Assembly: GCF_008641045.1 (NCBI RefSeq)
Contig: NW_022196056.1
Span: forward strand, 806,001 to 870,000
Source: Pistacia vera
Taxonomy: Eukaryota > Streptophyta > Magnoliopsida > Sapindales > Anacardiaceae
Direction of reading: 5' to 3'
Length of the DNA stretch: 64,000 nt
The first letter of the stretch is position 1. Each line of letters opens with the position of its first letter. Under the pieces are notes generated by a model. The model made no database searches and was not told the origin of the DNA. It worked only from the letters and a program-made list of their open reading frames with translations. Positions 33,131 through 44,967 of the stretch are shown piece after piece. Both the position numbers and the translations under genes were made by a program.

Positions 33131-33272
33131 CGAATACTTTTTTGACCCAGATGTTGGTGATCTGGAGGGAGATGATCAGAGCATCGTGATGAAGGGCGAT
33201 TAAGGTGGCTGGCTCATTATCTTCAAATTGAATGATCTGGGTGGTACGTGCCTAAAGAGATGGATGGATGGA

Positions 33273-34450
33273 TCAGATTTCTAGGTGGTGATTGGCTCGA
33301 ACACGTCGCTTGGCTAACGAGTAACTCTCTTCACTGATTTTCAACCCTTCAAAGATAATGGAGCATAACCACTTCAGTGTTGGTTCCCAAGGAGGGGGAG
33401 ATGTTTCTTTCGAGCTAATTTGGCTAAATGTATTCTTCCTTTTATTTGTCAATAGGTCCCAGAGATGTCCCTTCTTCAATAGTGTTGCCACTTCCAATCT
33501 AAAGGCAATGCAATCAGCGGTGTTATGACCATGGTCCCCGTGAAATTCGCACCACTTGGTTGTGTCCCTCTTCTCATTAGGATTGAGCTTGGTTGGCCAC
33601 TTCACGATGGGTCTCATCCCTTTCATGATCGCCACGATCGGAGCTGGTTCAACGTTGAGGTTGTATTCTGAAATCTTGAATTGGTTTGATCCAGATGGCC
33701 TATTTGTGGCCCTGGTCAGCTAGTGATCATATGATTTTTTGATTCTACCTGAATTACGGGGTAGGGGTTGATAACGGGGCTCGTATTACCTGGACTCTAG
33801 CATTTTTTCACTCCGTCTTTGGTGACAGTCATCATATTTGGTATGCCTCATTCGGTTTGCCTCTTCTTTCTCCCATCTGATCTAGATTACTACTCTGGCT
33901 AGGGCGTCTTCCATTATGGTGTAACCAAGTTTTGTCAAAACTTTGTATAATTTACCATCTGTGAGGAAACCCTTTTTGAAAGCATCTACTGCTATCTCTG
34001 GATTACAGGATGGGATGGAGATTTTTTGTTTGTTGAACCTTCTAATGTACTCTCTTAGTGGCTCCCCCTTTTCTGGTAGACTTTGTATAGGTTGTCCGAC
34101 AGCTTCTCGATTTTCTTATTGCTGGTGAATTGCTCAACGAAGGTATCGGTGAGCTAGGCGAATGAGCTGATTGAGTTGCTTGGGAGGTTTGTGTACCATT
34201 GAAATGCTGGTCAAAAGAGGCAGGAGCCAAAGCTTTTACACATGTAGGCTTCCTTTAATGCTCGACGTATTGAGGCGGTGAACATTCATTGCTTGTATGA
34301 GGCTATATGGTCATCCAGGTCGGTCGTGCCATTGTAAGGCTTCATGTTGGGGATGGTAAACATATGTGGCATCTCGGCTAGAGCAATTGTATCCACAAAG
34401 GGTGAATCAACATAGTTGTGGGGTTAGCTTTTCTTGGTTGGGATCGGCAC
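33273..34450 (-). pseudogene. Tat gag
   Basis: Minus strand. The retrotransposon gag core is seen as IPNMKPYNGTTDLDDHIASY near 34350 and FQWYTNLPSNSISSF near 34200. The C-terminal part 33635-33273 reads KWCEFHGDHGHNTADCIAFR with the Cys/His pattern C-x-x-H-x-x-x-x-H-x-x-x-x-C found in Tat gag. Many stops lie between 33640 and 34130. Confidence 0.8.
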
Positions 34451-35074
34451 TCCAAGTATACACCTTATTATTACTTCCATGTCAGCCAATCTTTTGGCCA
34501 ATATCAACTCCAAGGGCGAGGCAGAGGCCATTAGGTTAGCTTTGTTGGCTTGGTTTGTCATATGACTCACACTCGACATGTTGGGTTGAGTCAAGTCACT
34601 TGGAGCAGCTTGTTATATTGTTCCATCATGTGCTGCTTGGTAAATTGGATCTCTATTCATTCCTCTGGGTTGGATGGCTCTAAGTGTGATTGATTGGGTG
34701 TTTCAGCCAGCATGGATAGTGAGTGGGATTATTTAGGAGTCACTCAATCTGTAGGGATGAATGGACTTGAGCAGGGTGGATTGAAGGTGTGGGAGTCCAC
34801 TCGACCTATGAGGATGAGTCGAGCTAAGTGGGGTTTTGTTAGGATTGGTTGATTATATATGAGACAAGAGGCTGAGGATGGGTGGCTCTTGTCGCGGTAG
34901 GCTTAGGAGTACTTAGGTGCCTTGATCTTGTGCCTAGAATGGGTCGGCCGAGAGCGACCCTGTTTGCTGTCATGGTTCGGTTAGATTCTAGGTCGAGACA
35001 TCCACTAGCATTGAATGGAATTGGCATGACTAAGTATCCGAAATGGTCAATCTGTGTTCTAGAGTCTGGAGAGG

Positions 35075-35155
35075 CTGCATAGGTGGAATTGGTGTGCGAA
35101 AGTAGTTAGGTTGTACCTAGTAAGGTTAAAGCTCAAGATTGTAAAATTGACTTAC
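35075..35155 (-). other. Candidate intron in the Tat 5' gag leader
   Basis: On the minus strand a strong donor (GAGAAG then GTAAGTC) and acceptor (CCACCTATGCAG) enclose 81 bp. The exon upstream (35156-35280) encodes a heptad-like helix (KLEALTALMQQHSDKVAVLK, AENAAIQTKKASIWVENQ); downstream lies RTQIDHFGYLV. Splicing has been described in some Tat elements but this intron is only predicted here. Confidence 0.45.
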
Positions 35156-35325
35156 CTTCTCCTTGAGAGTCTGGTTTTCTACCCAGATGGAAGCTTTTTT
35201 AGTCTGGATGGCGGCATTCTCAGCTTTTAACACTGCGACTTTGTCTGAGTGTTGTTGCATAAGAGCAGTGAGAGCTTCAAGCTTGGTTGGTGTTGTCTAA
35301 ATTTTCGGCTATAATGAGTTTCCTT
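35156..35325 (-). pseudogene. N-terminal coiled-coil exon of Tat gag
   Basis: Minus strand. A degenerate start (ATA where ATG is expected, before AENLDNTNQ) is followed by a frameshift and the helix KLEALTALMQQHSDK. It lies about 60 bp inside the 5' LTR, so it would be the first protein of the element. Confidence 0.5.
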
Positions 35326-35360
35326 ATGAAGTAGGGTTTGAGAGTTGAATGATTGACAGA

Positions 35361-35382
35361 GGCCCCACGGTAGGCGCCCAAC
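35361..35382 (-). promoter_or_regulatory. Presumed primer-binding region of the Tat element
   Basis: On the minus strand the bases directly after the 5' LTR are GTTGGGCGCCTACCGTGGGG. The position is right for a primer-binding site. I do not recognise the matching tRNA with certainty. Confidence 0.4.
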
Positions 35383-36176
35383 TGTAGAATGTAAAATCTA
35401 TGGTTACGGAATGGGGGGTATGATCTCATGAGGTTGAGGCTACAACCAATCTGCTGTACCTGGACACACAAGAAAACAAGCATGAAGGGAATGGAAAACA
35501 CCGGAGTGGTGGTTGTCGTAGGCACTCCAATGCTCAAGTCAGCAAGGCTGAATAGGGCTAATTTAGTAAAGGTTAGGAAAAGAAAAGGTTACCAGAAGTT
35601 TAGTCGAAGATTATAACTACGCCAGTGATGTACAACTCCCTAGAGTGAGAACTATGGGGGTTGGAAGGTGTAATGTTCAATGCCTTGTGAGAGGGATGGC
35701 CTCTGTTTACATAATAGTTGTAGGATCTTTGAATCCTAGTAGGACTATGAGTCCTTGGTGGTTATGATTTATTGAATAGGAAAGCCTTTGATTCCCTTGC
35801 CTTAATAGGAGAGGGAGTCTTGTTCAATCTAAGATTCAGATCTTAAACGAGTTAGGATAGTGATAGATCTGTTCCAAGGAATCCGAATAGTACCCAAATA
35901 GGAAGTAGGCGACCTTGAGGTTTAGTAAACCCTAGGTCCAGTAGGTGATCTTGGATAAATGGGCTTGGGCCCAGATGAACTGATGATGAGGCCTAAGCAG
36001 ATCGGGGACTTATTGATAGGGCTCAAGTAGTGATCGATTTGGTAGGTGTAGTGAGCAGTCCCAATACATGAATTATGTTATGGGCCCAATTGGAATTGGG
36101 TCATGGCTCTAAGCTCTGTTGAAGGTGTCTTCGTCTTCGAGCCTATTGGAGCCGAGGACATTTTTTGGCCCTAAGA
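35383..36176 (-). repeat. 5' LTR of the Tat element
   Basis: Pairs with the LTR at 16911-17722; both share the CACACAAGAAAAC and GTGATCTTGGAT passages in order. The outer terminus is CCCTAAGA rather than CCCTAACA, one mutated base at the conserved end. Confidence 0.9.
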
Positions 36177-36181
36177 TTTGT
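36177..36181. repeat. Target-site duplication, right side of the Tat element
   Basis: TTTGT, identical to 16906-16910. Confidence 0.85.
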
Positions 36182-36194
36182 GTAAAAACACACA

Positions 36195-36225
<31 letters not shown>

Positions 36226-36797
36226 TTAATTAATTAATAAATAAATAATCACTCCACAACCGATAAAACTCCTTCAAATTACTACCTATTTTGTTAATCT
36301 TTATTCATCTTGAAGAACTTACCTCACTTATATCAGCGGTTGATATCTGTTTGCAATTTTGTGTTAAATAACTTGATTTAAATTAAAAATATGTTTTTAA
36401 AGAGAGAAAGTGAAAGACATATAAGAAACAAAAAATATATAATTTTTTATTCAAATATTAATTTTTATATAAAAAGTGGGGCTCATATTCTTTCTTTTCC
36501 CATCGATTTCACCTCTTTCCGATTAAAATTTTTAAGAAACAATAAACAAATTGATATTTTGCCAATTTCAATATATGAAAAATGAGAGGTAAATGCAAAG
36601 TTTATAAAAGAACACACCCTATGTTTCTTTCATTTCTTAGTAATTATGGTGTAACTTAAAAATAATAAAATATTATGATGAAAACACTTCTTTCATGCTT
36701 CACTTTTAATTTGGATATTCTAATTTGTATAATTGAAGTCTTCAGATCTTATTTACTTTTATTGTAGCACTACATACTTAACATATTTCTGATTACT
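36182..36797. other. Spacer with CA and A microsatellites
   Basis: Begins with a (CA)n run followed by an A-tract (36189-36226) and TTAA repeats. The remaining ~570 bp are AT-rich with no gene recognised. Confidence 0.7.
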
Positions 36798-37477
36798 TGT
36801 TGATGCGTTATTTTGATACCACTGACTATGCACGTGCAAAGTCTTATGAAGTTACACGTGAGGTGATTGTGAGATGTGTTTATGGTGCAGTGATGATGTT
36901 TGTTTGTTAATACATAAATAACAAGTTGACAAGAGAGATTTTTGAGTGGCTTGGATGCTATGAGCAATTCCTACATCCATTGTGATTGTATTATGGTTTA
37001 TTTTGTGATCGTTCGTGAAGATTACAAAGAGAGCGATCTCTCGTGATTACAAGTGTTTGAAGTGCTCTAAGAGAATGACAAGCCAGTCTCTTTATAGTAG
37101 TGTGTCTTTGTTATTTTTGCTGCAGAATAAGTGTGTAAAATTGATCCCGTTTTAAGGAGTAGAGTTGCCTATTTATACTATTTTTCAGCTCAAGGTAATG
37201 AGTGTTTTTACAAGTTGCCTTGATTTGGTGAAGATCTTCCTTCAATCTGATTTGCTGAGGGCTTTAATCAATATCCTTAAATAAAATGATATTTCGGTAG
37301 ATGGCCACACAAAATATCCCTTTGAGTCAGTTTAAGGATCAGACAATTATTATATTTTGTCTTCATGCCCTTAGTGAATCTTGGTTGGTTGAGATGCATG
37401 TTGAAAGCTGATTGGTGGAGAATTCTATTTAATCTTGATTGATGGAGATGACATCAACATATTAATTAGGCATAACA
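36798..37477 (-). repeat. 3' LTR of the second Tat-like element
   Basis: Runs TGTTGATG to CATAACA on the + strand (TGTT/AACA ends), 680 bp. Its sequence is unlike the first Tat LTR, so it is another family. No second copy is in the window, so boundaries rest on termini and the adjoining polypurine tract. Confidence 0.5.
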
Positions 37478-37629
37478 GAAGCCCCCTAGTTTTTGGAATT
37501 CAAAATTGAATTTCGAGAATTCCAAGTTATGCTGTGATCTAGACATGTGCGAACTCTTTGAACAAACACGATCTCAAATGATCGTTCTTGATGTGCCTTT
37601 GTCATGACCTTTGATGTGCAAATTTTCGT

Positions 37630-37830
37630 GGAATTGGAGAACATACGATCTAAGAGCTCGGAGATATCAGGTGGATGAGAGCGATCTGAGGGTGATCATA
37701 TTATGAAAACTGAGAATTGACCAAAATCTACAATTTGAGAGATCGGGACGACCAGGTGCATAGGAGCGATCTAAGGCTGGTCGTGCTTTCTAAAAACTAA
37801 GAACGAACTAAGATCTTTGATATGAGAACT
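37630..37830. repeat. Diverged ~100-bp tandem repeats
   Basis: Two to three units sharing GAGCGATCTGAGGGTGATC / GAGCGATCTAAGGCTGGTC and ACTGAGAATTGACCAAAATC / ACTAAGAACGAACTAAGATC. They hold the place that hairpin repeats occupy in the first Tat element. Confidence 0.6.
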
Positions 37831-38039
37831 TGTTGTGATTTGAGGAGATGCTATGTAATGAGGTTTGAATGATCTGCACTGATATCCTTTGTCTTATTAT
37901 TGGTGTGCTCAACAATACACTTGACTTTTTCTAACCAAAAGCCACTGTGGCATTAAATGTAGCCATGCACGTTTAATGCTAGCAATGCTGAAACGACATT
38001 CCCTTCAATGCATTTAATGCAACTTAGATGATTACGCCG

Positions 38040-41000
38040 ACAATTGCAATTTTCTAGGGTTTTCATCAACGGTTTTCTTTTTGGCAAACTTGGTGGCCAC
38101 TGTTTCCGTAGATTAAAGACACGTGGTCGAGATCAATGGTCAAAAAACCACTCCCACCAAAAATTTTCTTATACAAAGAAGCAAATCGTCATTTTTGCAA
38201 AGAAGAAAACCCTAAGTTGCCTGAGGGAGGGAAAAACAAAACTTTTTGCAGAGAAACTTTCTTTTAACAATTCTTCCGAGTAAGCATTGATGCGAACGTC
38301 GTTCATATACTTCAGAACTCATCCGTCCAGCTATAATGAGGTAAGAACCTTTGTCTTTATCTCTTTTTCTTGGCTTTTGAGATGATACATGTCTATGGTA
38401 GGGTTGCAAACTTTAGGTAAAATAAGTAGAAAATGAGGGGTTTCTTTGGGTTGTTTTGGTTGAGTCATTTGAGGACTTTGAGTGTCTAAGTAAAGAATCT
38501 TGGTGATTCTTATTTGCCGAGGTTTTTAACTTTGATAGGAATATATGGGTGGAAACTTTTATTACTTTGATTCTGTTAGTAAACGACCCAGTTACGCAAC
38601 GGAAAACAAAAAACATAAACTTTATGGATCGTTCCTTAGAACCAAGATCCGAGTACAAAAATTATAGTTTATATAAAATAATCAAATCTGCAGAAAATCA
38701 GTTCAAGGTTTAAGAAACCATACCCACGTTTGGAGGCTCCACCAATATTGTCTCTGAACGTGTTTGCTACCGATCCAAGTGTAGGATCGAACCGTAAAGG
38801 TCCACACGAACACAATTAACAAGAACCAATGAGGGATTTGCTAGATCCTCCTTGGCCTTAAGAGATAAAAAAGAACAAAAGGGAAAAGTTTGATTTTTCA
38901 ATCAAACAGTGAAAGTGGCGTGGGAGAGTGTGTTGGGGCAGGAGGTTTTCTCTTTCAATCCCATATGGAATGGGCTTGGGCTCCAACCCAAACACCCCCA
39001 AATTTGCCAAACACTCTCAATTAGATATTTTAATTTAATTCATCATTATCTCAATTAAAATCAATTAATATATATTTAATATACATATATATATATATAT
39101 ACATTTAACAATAATGATAATTTATTTAAATATATGCGAACACATATTTAAACGAAATTTCACTTATTTAATTTTTCTAACAAATTAAATAAAGGCTACA
39201 ACCTCAGTAAATTTAATTGCATTGTGAAATTACCAAAATACCATTGCGCCAAAAAGACGAAAACGCCCTTCTTTCTTCTTGGATCTTAAATTATCTTCTA
39301 TGTGTGTGACCCATAGGCTCCTCATCATATCGGCAGTGTATAGTATCGCGATTAACACCAATTAATCGTCTCACTAATACATAGACTAAGATTGGCCTCT
39401 AGCAAGGCATCATGGCCACCCGATAGATTCAGATTCAGCAAAGTAGCTACCTGTCAACGATATAGTTACCGTGCAATTCGATCATTTTATCATACGTTAT
39501 CTCGACAAGACAAAGGCATATAAATAGTGTGAACCTTCGGTTATTCTCGATATTATTTATTCAATTTCTGGACCAATGACCCGTATTATAAACTGGATAG
39601 AGCAACAACTCAATCCCACTTTGGCTACAGTTTTAGTGTCATTGCCATATACTGAATTGCACCATGAGATAACTTCTCCCGTACCCGGGAGTGATGAATC
39701 CTCTTTCAATCCACTATAGTCTTGATACACTCCTCGATGTAGCCAATCACCACCGTATTGACAGCTCTGAAAAGAACTACATTAGGCTAGTGTCAAACTG
39801 CACCAATCAGTGCACAAGGCGCTCTGGTGATCTCAAGTCTAAGGATCACATGCATCACCATTCGTTAGAGGATTTGTTCCATAGACACTGGGGTTACCAT
39901 CGATATGGAATCCTTTGGTGGGTCAGTCCAGTGAACTTGCTGCGGTGTATTCACCTACAGCAAGCATCCATTTGTTGCACCAGGTTGTCACCAAACAACC
40001 TTGACAAGTGAGATCTGTCACTGCCTTTCAACAGGGTCGTTCAACACTATGATAGCCTTACCATATTATCTGTGCCCTTACTTCAGAATAATGCTAAGGC
40101 TACAGACGTTTTTAGAATGGCCACCATATGTGCTCATAGGGCTATCAAGATTTGAAACACTTGATACCCTCGTCACGGTTCTACCATTCTAAGGACATAT
40201 ATCAATACATATTGCAATAATAATGATTTACGCGATATAGAATAAAATGTCTTTTATTGATTAATGAACATTATTACAAAGAGTCAATTCTACAATAATT
40301 GATTGGCTCCAGGGCATCTACTCTAACAGATTCATCTTTTGAAGTAGATTATTCTGGGTTTGAATTCCTCTTGGTTGTCGTCCCTTTACAGATGGTAGAA
40401 CCCGTAGAGTACCCAAGAGGTTATCAGAGTGAGTAGGGATCAATTGCTAAGATGGGAAAATCTGATAACAAAGATGCTATTGGGCATTGAAATATCAACT
40501 TCAGGACCCACGAAACCGGAGTTTGCTTCTACCACAATCACTCAAGTAGAGTTAGAGAAGATCACAGAGCAGTGTACAATTAGTGTGCCTTTGCATAAAC
40601 AAAAGAAGTGGTCGACTCAACATCCTCCATATGGAATGGTGGGTGATCTTAGAAGCAATGTTCAAGAGCGAAGTTTTGGTCCCTCTTTATCTGTTTATTT
40701 GCTCGATCATTTTGGGATCTCACCTTTCCAATTAACACCCAACTCCTACCTAACGGCAATAGCGATGTATATATCGTTTTGCGAGCATAACTTGGGTGAG
40801 CCTATGGCGTTGGAGCTCGCGTGCGCACATATGTTGAAGAAGAGTAAAGATAAAAAGTCTTATTATCTTTCAAAGCATTCATTAATCGAAGGACGATTGT
40901 TCGAGGCCCCTAGTAATGTAGGGGACTGGGAGGCTAAGTGTTTTTTCTTTGATTATAATGGCATTTGTTCTTTTTGGCATCCAAATAGGTTTTTTCCTTT

Positions 41001-41260
41001 TATGTTGTAACTTGTCTCTGCATTTCTTTTCCTTGTGCGAGATCGTTGCCTAACGACCTTTTTTGTGTGCAATAAACAAAGCGATGAAATATCGTCTATT
41101 GGAGGACCATAGTCGGATAAGGGCTTTTGGTCGCTTCCCAGAGAATTATCGCGATGTGAGGATACTCGTTACTATTGAGAGCTTGAGGAAGTACGGATTC
41201 TTCAACAACAATGCCTATCTTGACACTGTGTCTGTGAAACCACATAAGATTCTTTCTTAA
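38040..41260 (+). pseudogene. Antisense spliced gene of the second Tat-like element
   Basis: A leader ends at a splice donor (ATAATGAG then GTAAGAAC at 38341). The best acceptor is CCCTTTACAG at 40382-40391, directly followed by ATG (MVEPVEYPRGY). After a frameshift near 40430 the exon encodes HFGISPFQLTPNSYLTAI, AHMLKKSKDKKSYYLSKHS and NVGDWEAKCFFFDY, the L-x-P-N-S and W-x-x-x-x-F-F-F pattern of the Transposase_28-like family. A further exon piece is at 41063-41260 (ENYRDVRILVTIESLRKYGF). Function unknown. Confidence 0.6.
38574..40328 (-). repeat. Solo LTR of the copia A family, inverted, in an intron
   Basis: Inverted relative of 12860-14643, TGTTAG to CTAACA, 1755 bp, with GATTC on both sides (38569-38573 and 40329-40333). 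It lies within the candidate intron 38341-40391; without it that intron would be about 290 bp. Confidence 0.93.
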
Positions 41261-41321
41261 CGAGTGGTTGCTTTTTGTCATTTTTTGTTCGCTGACTGTG
41301 CTGTTTCCTTTATGTAGAGAT

Positions 41322-41602
41322 TGTGGAATTTTGAGATTGAAAGTGTTTGAAGCTTAAAGTGAAGATCTGAGAAGAAAAAGACTTTCTCTATTGATTAAAA
41401 GATACACGAAAATGCAACAGACTTCTCTTTAAATATTGCAAAGAAGTTTCAGCTCAACTTTACTAAAAACAGAGAAGAAAAGAAACTGGTCAAAAACGAC
41501 ATAGTTTTGTTTAACAATTAAACTGTAAAAACGTCAACGTTTCTAGTTGCCACTTAAACTGCAGAACGGCAGCGTTTTGATCATGTTTTTATCTTGCTAA
41601 CA
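41322..41602 (-). repeat. LTR 1 of the copia B array
   Basis: TGTGGAATTTTG to CTTGCTAACA, 281 bp. It is the left outer LTR. The five bases before it are GAGAT. Confidence 0.92.
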
Positions 41603-42717
41603 GCCCCCCTCAAGCTGAACTACTTCATAGCTTTAGCTTGCCAATTCAACTTGCAGCTAACATTCTGCTCAGGCAAAAAAAAACTTGAAGCTCAAATTCC
41701 ACTGCTTATAAATTCTGCTTATAAAACCTGCAGATATTCTCAAGTTTGCTTCAACATAAGTTTGCTGCAATATAAACTTCAAAGTAACAATTCCACTGCT
41801 TATAAAACCTACAGATATTCTCCAGTTTGCTACAACATAAGTTTGCTGCAATATAAACTTCAGAGTAACAATTTCACAGTCTATAAATTTTGCTTATAAA
41901 ATCTGCAGATATTCTCAAGTTTGCTGCAACATAAACTTTAGAGTAACAGCTTCAGAGTAAAAACTAATTTTCAGAGTAGAGACTGATTACCAAATGCCAA
42001 TGCCACATACCAATGCCAACAACTTCAGAGCAAAGCTTTAGAACAATAGCCTTCAAAACCAAAAACAACAACTTCACCAAAAACAAAACAATTTCACCAA
42101 AAACAACAACTGCAGAGTAACAATTTCACTGCTTAACTTCACTGCTTTACTATATTTGCTATCAACAGCAACTTCAGAGTAAAATTTCACTGCTTAACTT
42201 CACTGCTTCACTGCCTTTGCGATCAACAGCTGCAACACAAAAAACTAACCAACTTGCCATAATGCATCAATCACTACTGCCATCCATCAGAGCCATAATG
42301 CATTAATCACTACTGTCATCCATCAGAGCCATAATGCATTAATCACTACTGTCATCCATCAGACTTAACCATTGCTTCATTACTTTACTGCCTTTGCAAC
42401 CAATAGCTGCAACACAATAACTAACCAATCTTCCAAAAGCCAACATATCACAACAATTAATCAACACTCAATGCATACTGCCTTTGCAACTAATAGCTGC
42501 AACACAATAACTAACCAATCTTCCAAATGCCAACATATCACAACAATTAATCAACACACAATGCTACCAACATTAACAAACATACAGCCAACATAAACAA
42601 CTCACTATTTCAACATTTTACTGTAGCAGATTCAGTCACTACTGCCAACATTTTACTGCAGCATATTCAGTCACTACTGCCATCATTTCAACATTTTACT
42701 TACTGCAGCAAATTCAG
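41603..42717 (-). repeat. Repeat-rich 3' untranslated region of copia B
   Basis: Between the pol stop and the 3' LTR. Contains several tandem repeat families: units with CTGCTTATAAA and CAAGTTTGCTGCAACATAA (41690-41940), three copies of CATCAGAGCCATAATGCAT-type units (42240-42365), and two ~94-bp copies with CTGCAACACAATAACTAACC (42400-42575). No reading frame with known similarity. Confidence 0.75.
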
Positions 42718-43624
42718 TCAGATTTAATAGTCAGCTTTGCTTTTAATTCTTCAAATTGAGCAGCAGGAAGAGGCTTAGTGAGTATGTCAGCAATTTACAA
42801 CTTAGAAGGTATATATTGAACAGCAACCTTATTAGCCAATACTTGTTCACGAATATAATGAGTGTCAATTTCTATGTGTTTGGTACGAGCATGAAAAACT
42901 GATTTGAGGCCAAGGCTCCAGCACTCACATTGTCACACCATATAACTGGAGTTTTGTTGAAAGACAGTCCTAATTCAGTAAACACACTATTCAACCAAGC
43001 AATTTCAGTGGCTGTGTGTGCAAGTGCCCTATACTCAGCTTCAGTAGAGGAAAGAGCCACTACTTTTTGTTTTCTAGAGCTCCATTGGATTAAGTTAGGA
43101 CCTAGGAACACACAATACCCACTGGTTGACCTCATATCTTCTATATTACTTCCCCAATCAGCATCAGCATAACACTCAATTTGAAGAGAGAAAGAAGGAG
43201 TGATTTTCAGCCCATGATCTTTAGTACCCTGAATATATCGCAGGACTCTTTTACAAGCTTGCCAATGAAGGGTGGTAGGAGCTTGTAAGAATTGACTTAA
43301 CTTGTTAACTGTAAAGCTCAAATCTAGTCTAGTTAAAGTCAAATACTGTAACGCTCCTACAGTACTTCTAAACAGGCTGGGATTAGAAAACAGATCACTA
43401 TCTCCTGAAAACAGTCTTGCACTAGTAGCCATAGGAGTAGCACATGCATTAGCTTCTAACATATTTGTCTTGGCAAGTAAATCATTAGCATATTTGGACT
43501 GTTTTAAATGTAAACCAGTGGCTGTCCTTGTTGCTTCCAGTCCTAAAAAATAATGAATTGAGCCAAGTGTTTTGAGTGCAAATTGGTCATTAAGCTCCTG
43601 CACTAACTGTTTTATGTAGGACAA
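42718..43624 (-). pseudogene. Copia B RT C-terminus and RNase H
   Basis: Minus strand. Begins SYIKQLVQELNDQFALKTLG and includes IHYFLGLEA, the thumb, then ECYADADWGSNIEDMRSTSG (first catalytic D of RNase H), WSSRKQKVVALSSTEAEYRA (catalytic E) and VIWCDNVSAGAL (D). A frameshift at about 42900 separates the final part, which ends near TGA 42718-42720. A second frameshift near 43630 separates it from the RT core. Confidence 0.9.
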
Positions 43625-43629
43625 ATCTG

Positions 43630-44325
43630 AACCAATAACAATATGTCATCAACATAAACCAAAATGTAAGTGACTTGACCATTTTGATGCAGGATGAACA
43701 GGCTCGAATCTGATATAGAATTAACAAAGCCTTTCTGTAGAAGAGCTTGTTTAAGCTTATCAAACCAGGCCCTTGGAGCCTGCTTAAGTCCATAAAGGGC
43801 TTTGTTTAACTTGCAAACTGAAGTGGGTGTATCTTCAAAACCAACAGGTTAAATCATGTAAACCACTTCATTTAGTGTGCCATTAAGAAAGGCATTGTTT
43901 ACATCCACTTGCTGGATATCCCAATTGTTTGTCACTACCAAGGTAAGAATAATCCGTATTGTGGAAGGCTTGATTACTGGACTAAAGGTTTCAAAATAGT
44001 CAAGGCCAGGGGTTTGTTGAAAGCCTTTGGCTACAAGCCTTGCTTTATACTTTTGCAGTGACCCATCAGCATTGAACTTTGTCCTAAAGACCCACTTATT
44101 CCCTACAACATTCATTTCCGAAGAAAAAGGGACAAGAGACCAGGTTTGGTTGGCAAGTAGAGCATCATACTCTGCTTGCATAGCTAACTTCCACTCATGA
44201 CTAGATAAGGCTTCTTGGACAGTGCTGGGTTCAGGTATTATGGAGGCAGCAGCTAGTAATGCTGTTTTGGGAAAAACAGCAGCAGATTTGCTTCTTGTAA
44301 CCATAGGATGAGTGTTTATGGGCAC
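43630..44325 (-). pseudogene. Copia B reverse transcriptase core
   Basis: Minus strand. MVTRSKS and EWKLAMQAEYDALLANQTW open the domain, followed by NKWVFRTKFNADGS, KARLVAKGFQQTPGLDYFET, VDVNNAFLNGTLNEVVYM, a TAA near 43851, then CKLNKALYGLKQAPRAWF and the catalytic YVDDILL box near 43650. Only one stop and one frameshift are seen. Confidence 0.92.
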
Positions 44326-44466
44326 CTTTGAAGAGCTTGGAATGGCAGCAAACTTGGACAGGCTCAGATCAATTTCAATAGAACATGATGGTTCATTTTT
44401 TCTGTGAGAATTGTGTATGATTGATTCTGTTTTTCTTTGACAATTGTGTATGACTGATTCTGGTTT

Positions 44467-44871
44467 TTAAGAACTATATAAGGCTGATTCAGTGTTGTGA
44501 AAGTTGTGTGGAGTTGTTGAATGATTAGGAAGTTGTGAAGATTTTAAGTCTATTGTGATAGTACCAGGCAGTGTTTTTGATGGTGGAGATGCACTGGATG
44601 ATGATATAGGTATAGGCAGTGTATTTGATGGTAGAGAAGTACTAGATGATGGTATAGGCAGTGTTTTTGATGGTGGAGATGCACTGGATGATGATATAGG
44701 TATAGGCAGTGTATTTGATGGTAGAGAAGTACTAGATGATGGTATAGGCAGTGTATTTGATGGTGGAGATGCACTGGATGATGGAGATTGATGAATGACA
44801 GGAATAATAGATGAGGAGAAGAGTAAATCCTTACCACTTGTTAGAGGAGAATCATTTGAAGGACGGGCCAC
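44467..44871 (-). pseudogene. Pro/Ser-rich linker between integrase and RT of copia B
   Basis: Minus strand. Repeated modules such as NTLPIPSSSTSLPS and SSSSASPPSKTLP come from a tandem DNA repeat (about 48 + 42 bp, i.e. a 90-bp higher-order unit, about 2.5 copies at 44570-44790). Because 90 is a multiple of 3 the repeats stay in frame. The second array copy keeps about one unit. Confidence 0.8.
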
Positions 44872-44967
44872 TCTAGGAGAACCAGAGCTAGCTGAGCTGG
44901 TAGGATTATGGATGGAAATGAAAGGGAAAAATGTAGATGTAGGGGAAGGGAATTCAGATGAAGCGGG

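Larger units (their letters stand above)
16911..36176 (-). mobile_element. Tat-lineage Ty3/gypsy element with nested insertions
   Basis: Two LTRs of the same family (left 812 bp, right 794 bp) and matching 5-bp target duplications bound the element. Gag, protease, RT, RNase H and integrase lie on the minus strand between 35.3 and 28.0 kb. Without chromodomain and with a long region between pol and the 3' LTR it fits the Tat clade. Removing the three top-level inserted LTRs and their duplications leaves about 11.6 kb. All coding parts contain stops. An opposite-strand gene occupies the region beyond pol. Confidence 0.9.
36798..41321 (-). mobile_element. Left end of a second Tat-like element
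   Basis: An LTR (36798-37477), a polypurine tract on the minus strand (GGGGGCTTC before TGTTATGCC), hairpin-bearing tandem repeats and an opposite-strand spliced gene occur in the same order as in the first Tat element. The copia array starting at 41322 cuts it; gag, pol and the 5' LTR are not found to the right. Confidence 0.6.

Noticed and set aside
44555..44791. A + strand repetitive frame (GSVFDGGDALDD units)
   Set aside because: Shadow of the in-frame Pro/Ser linker of copia B on the minus strand.
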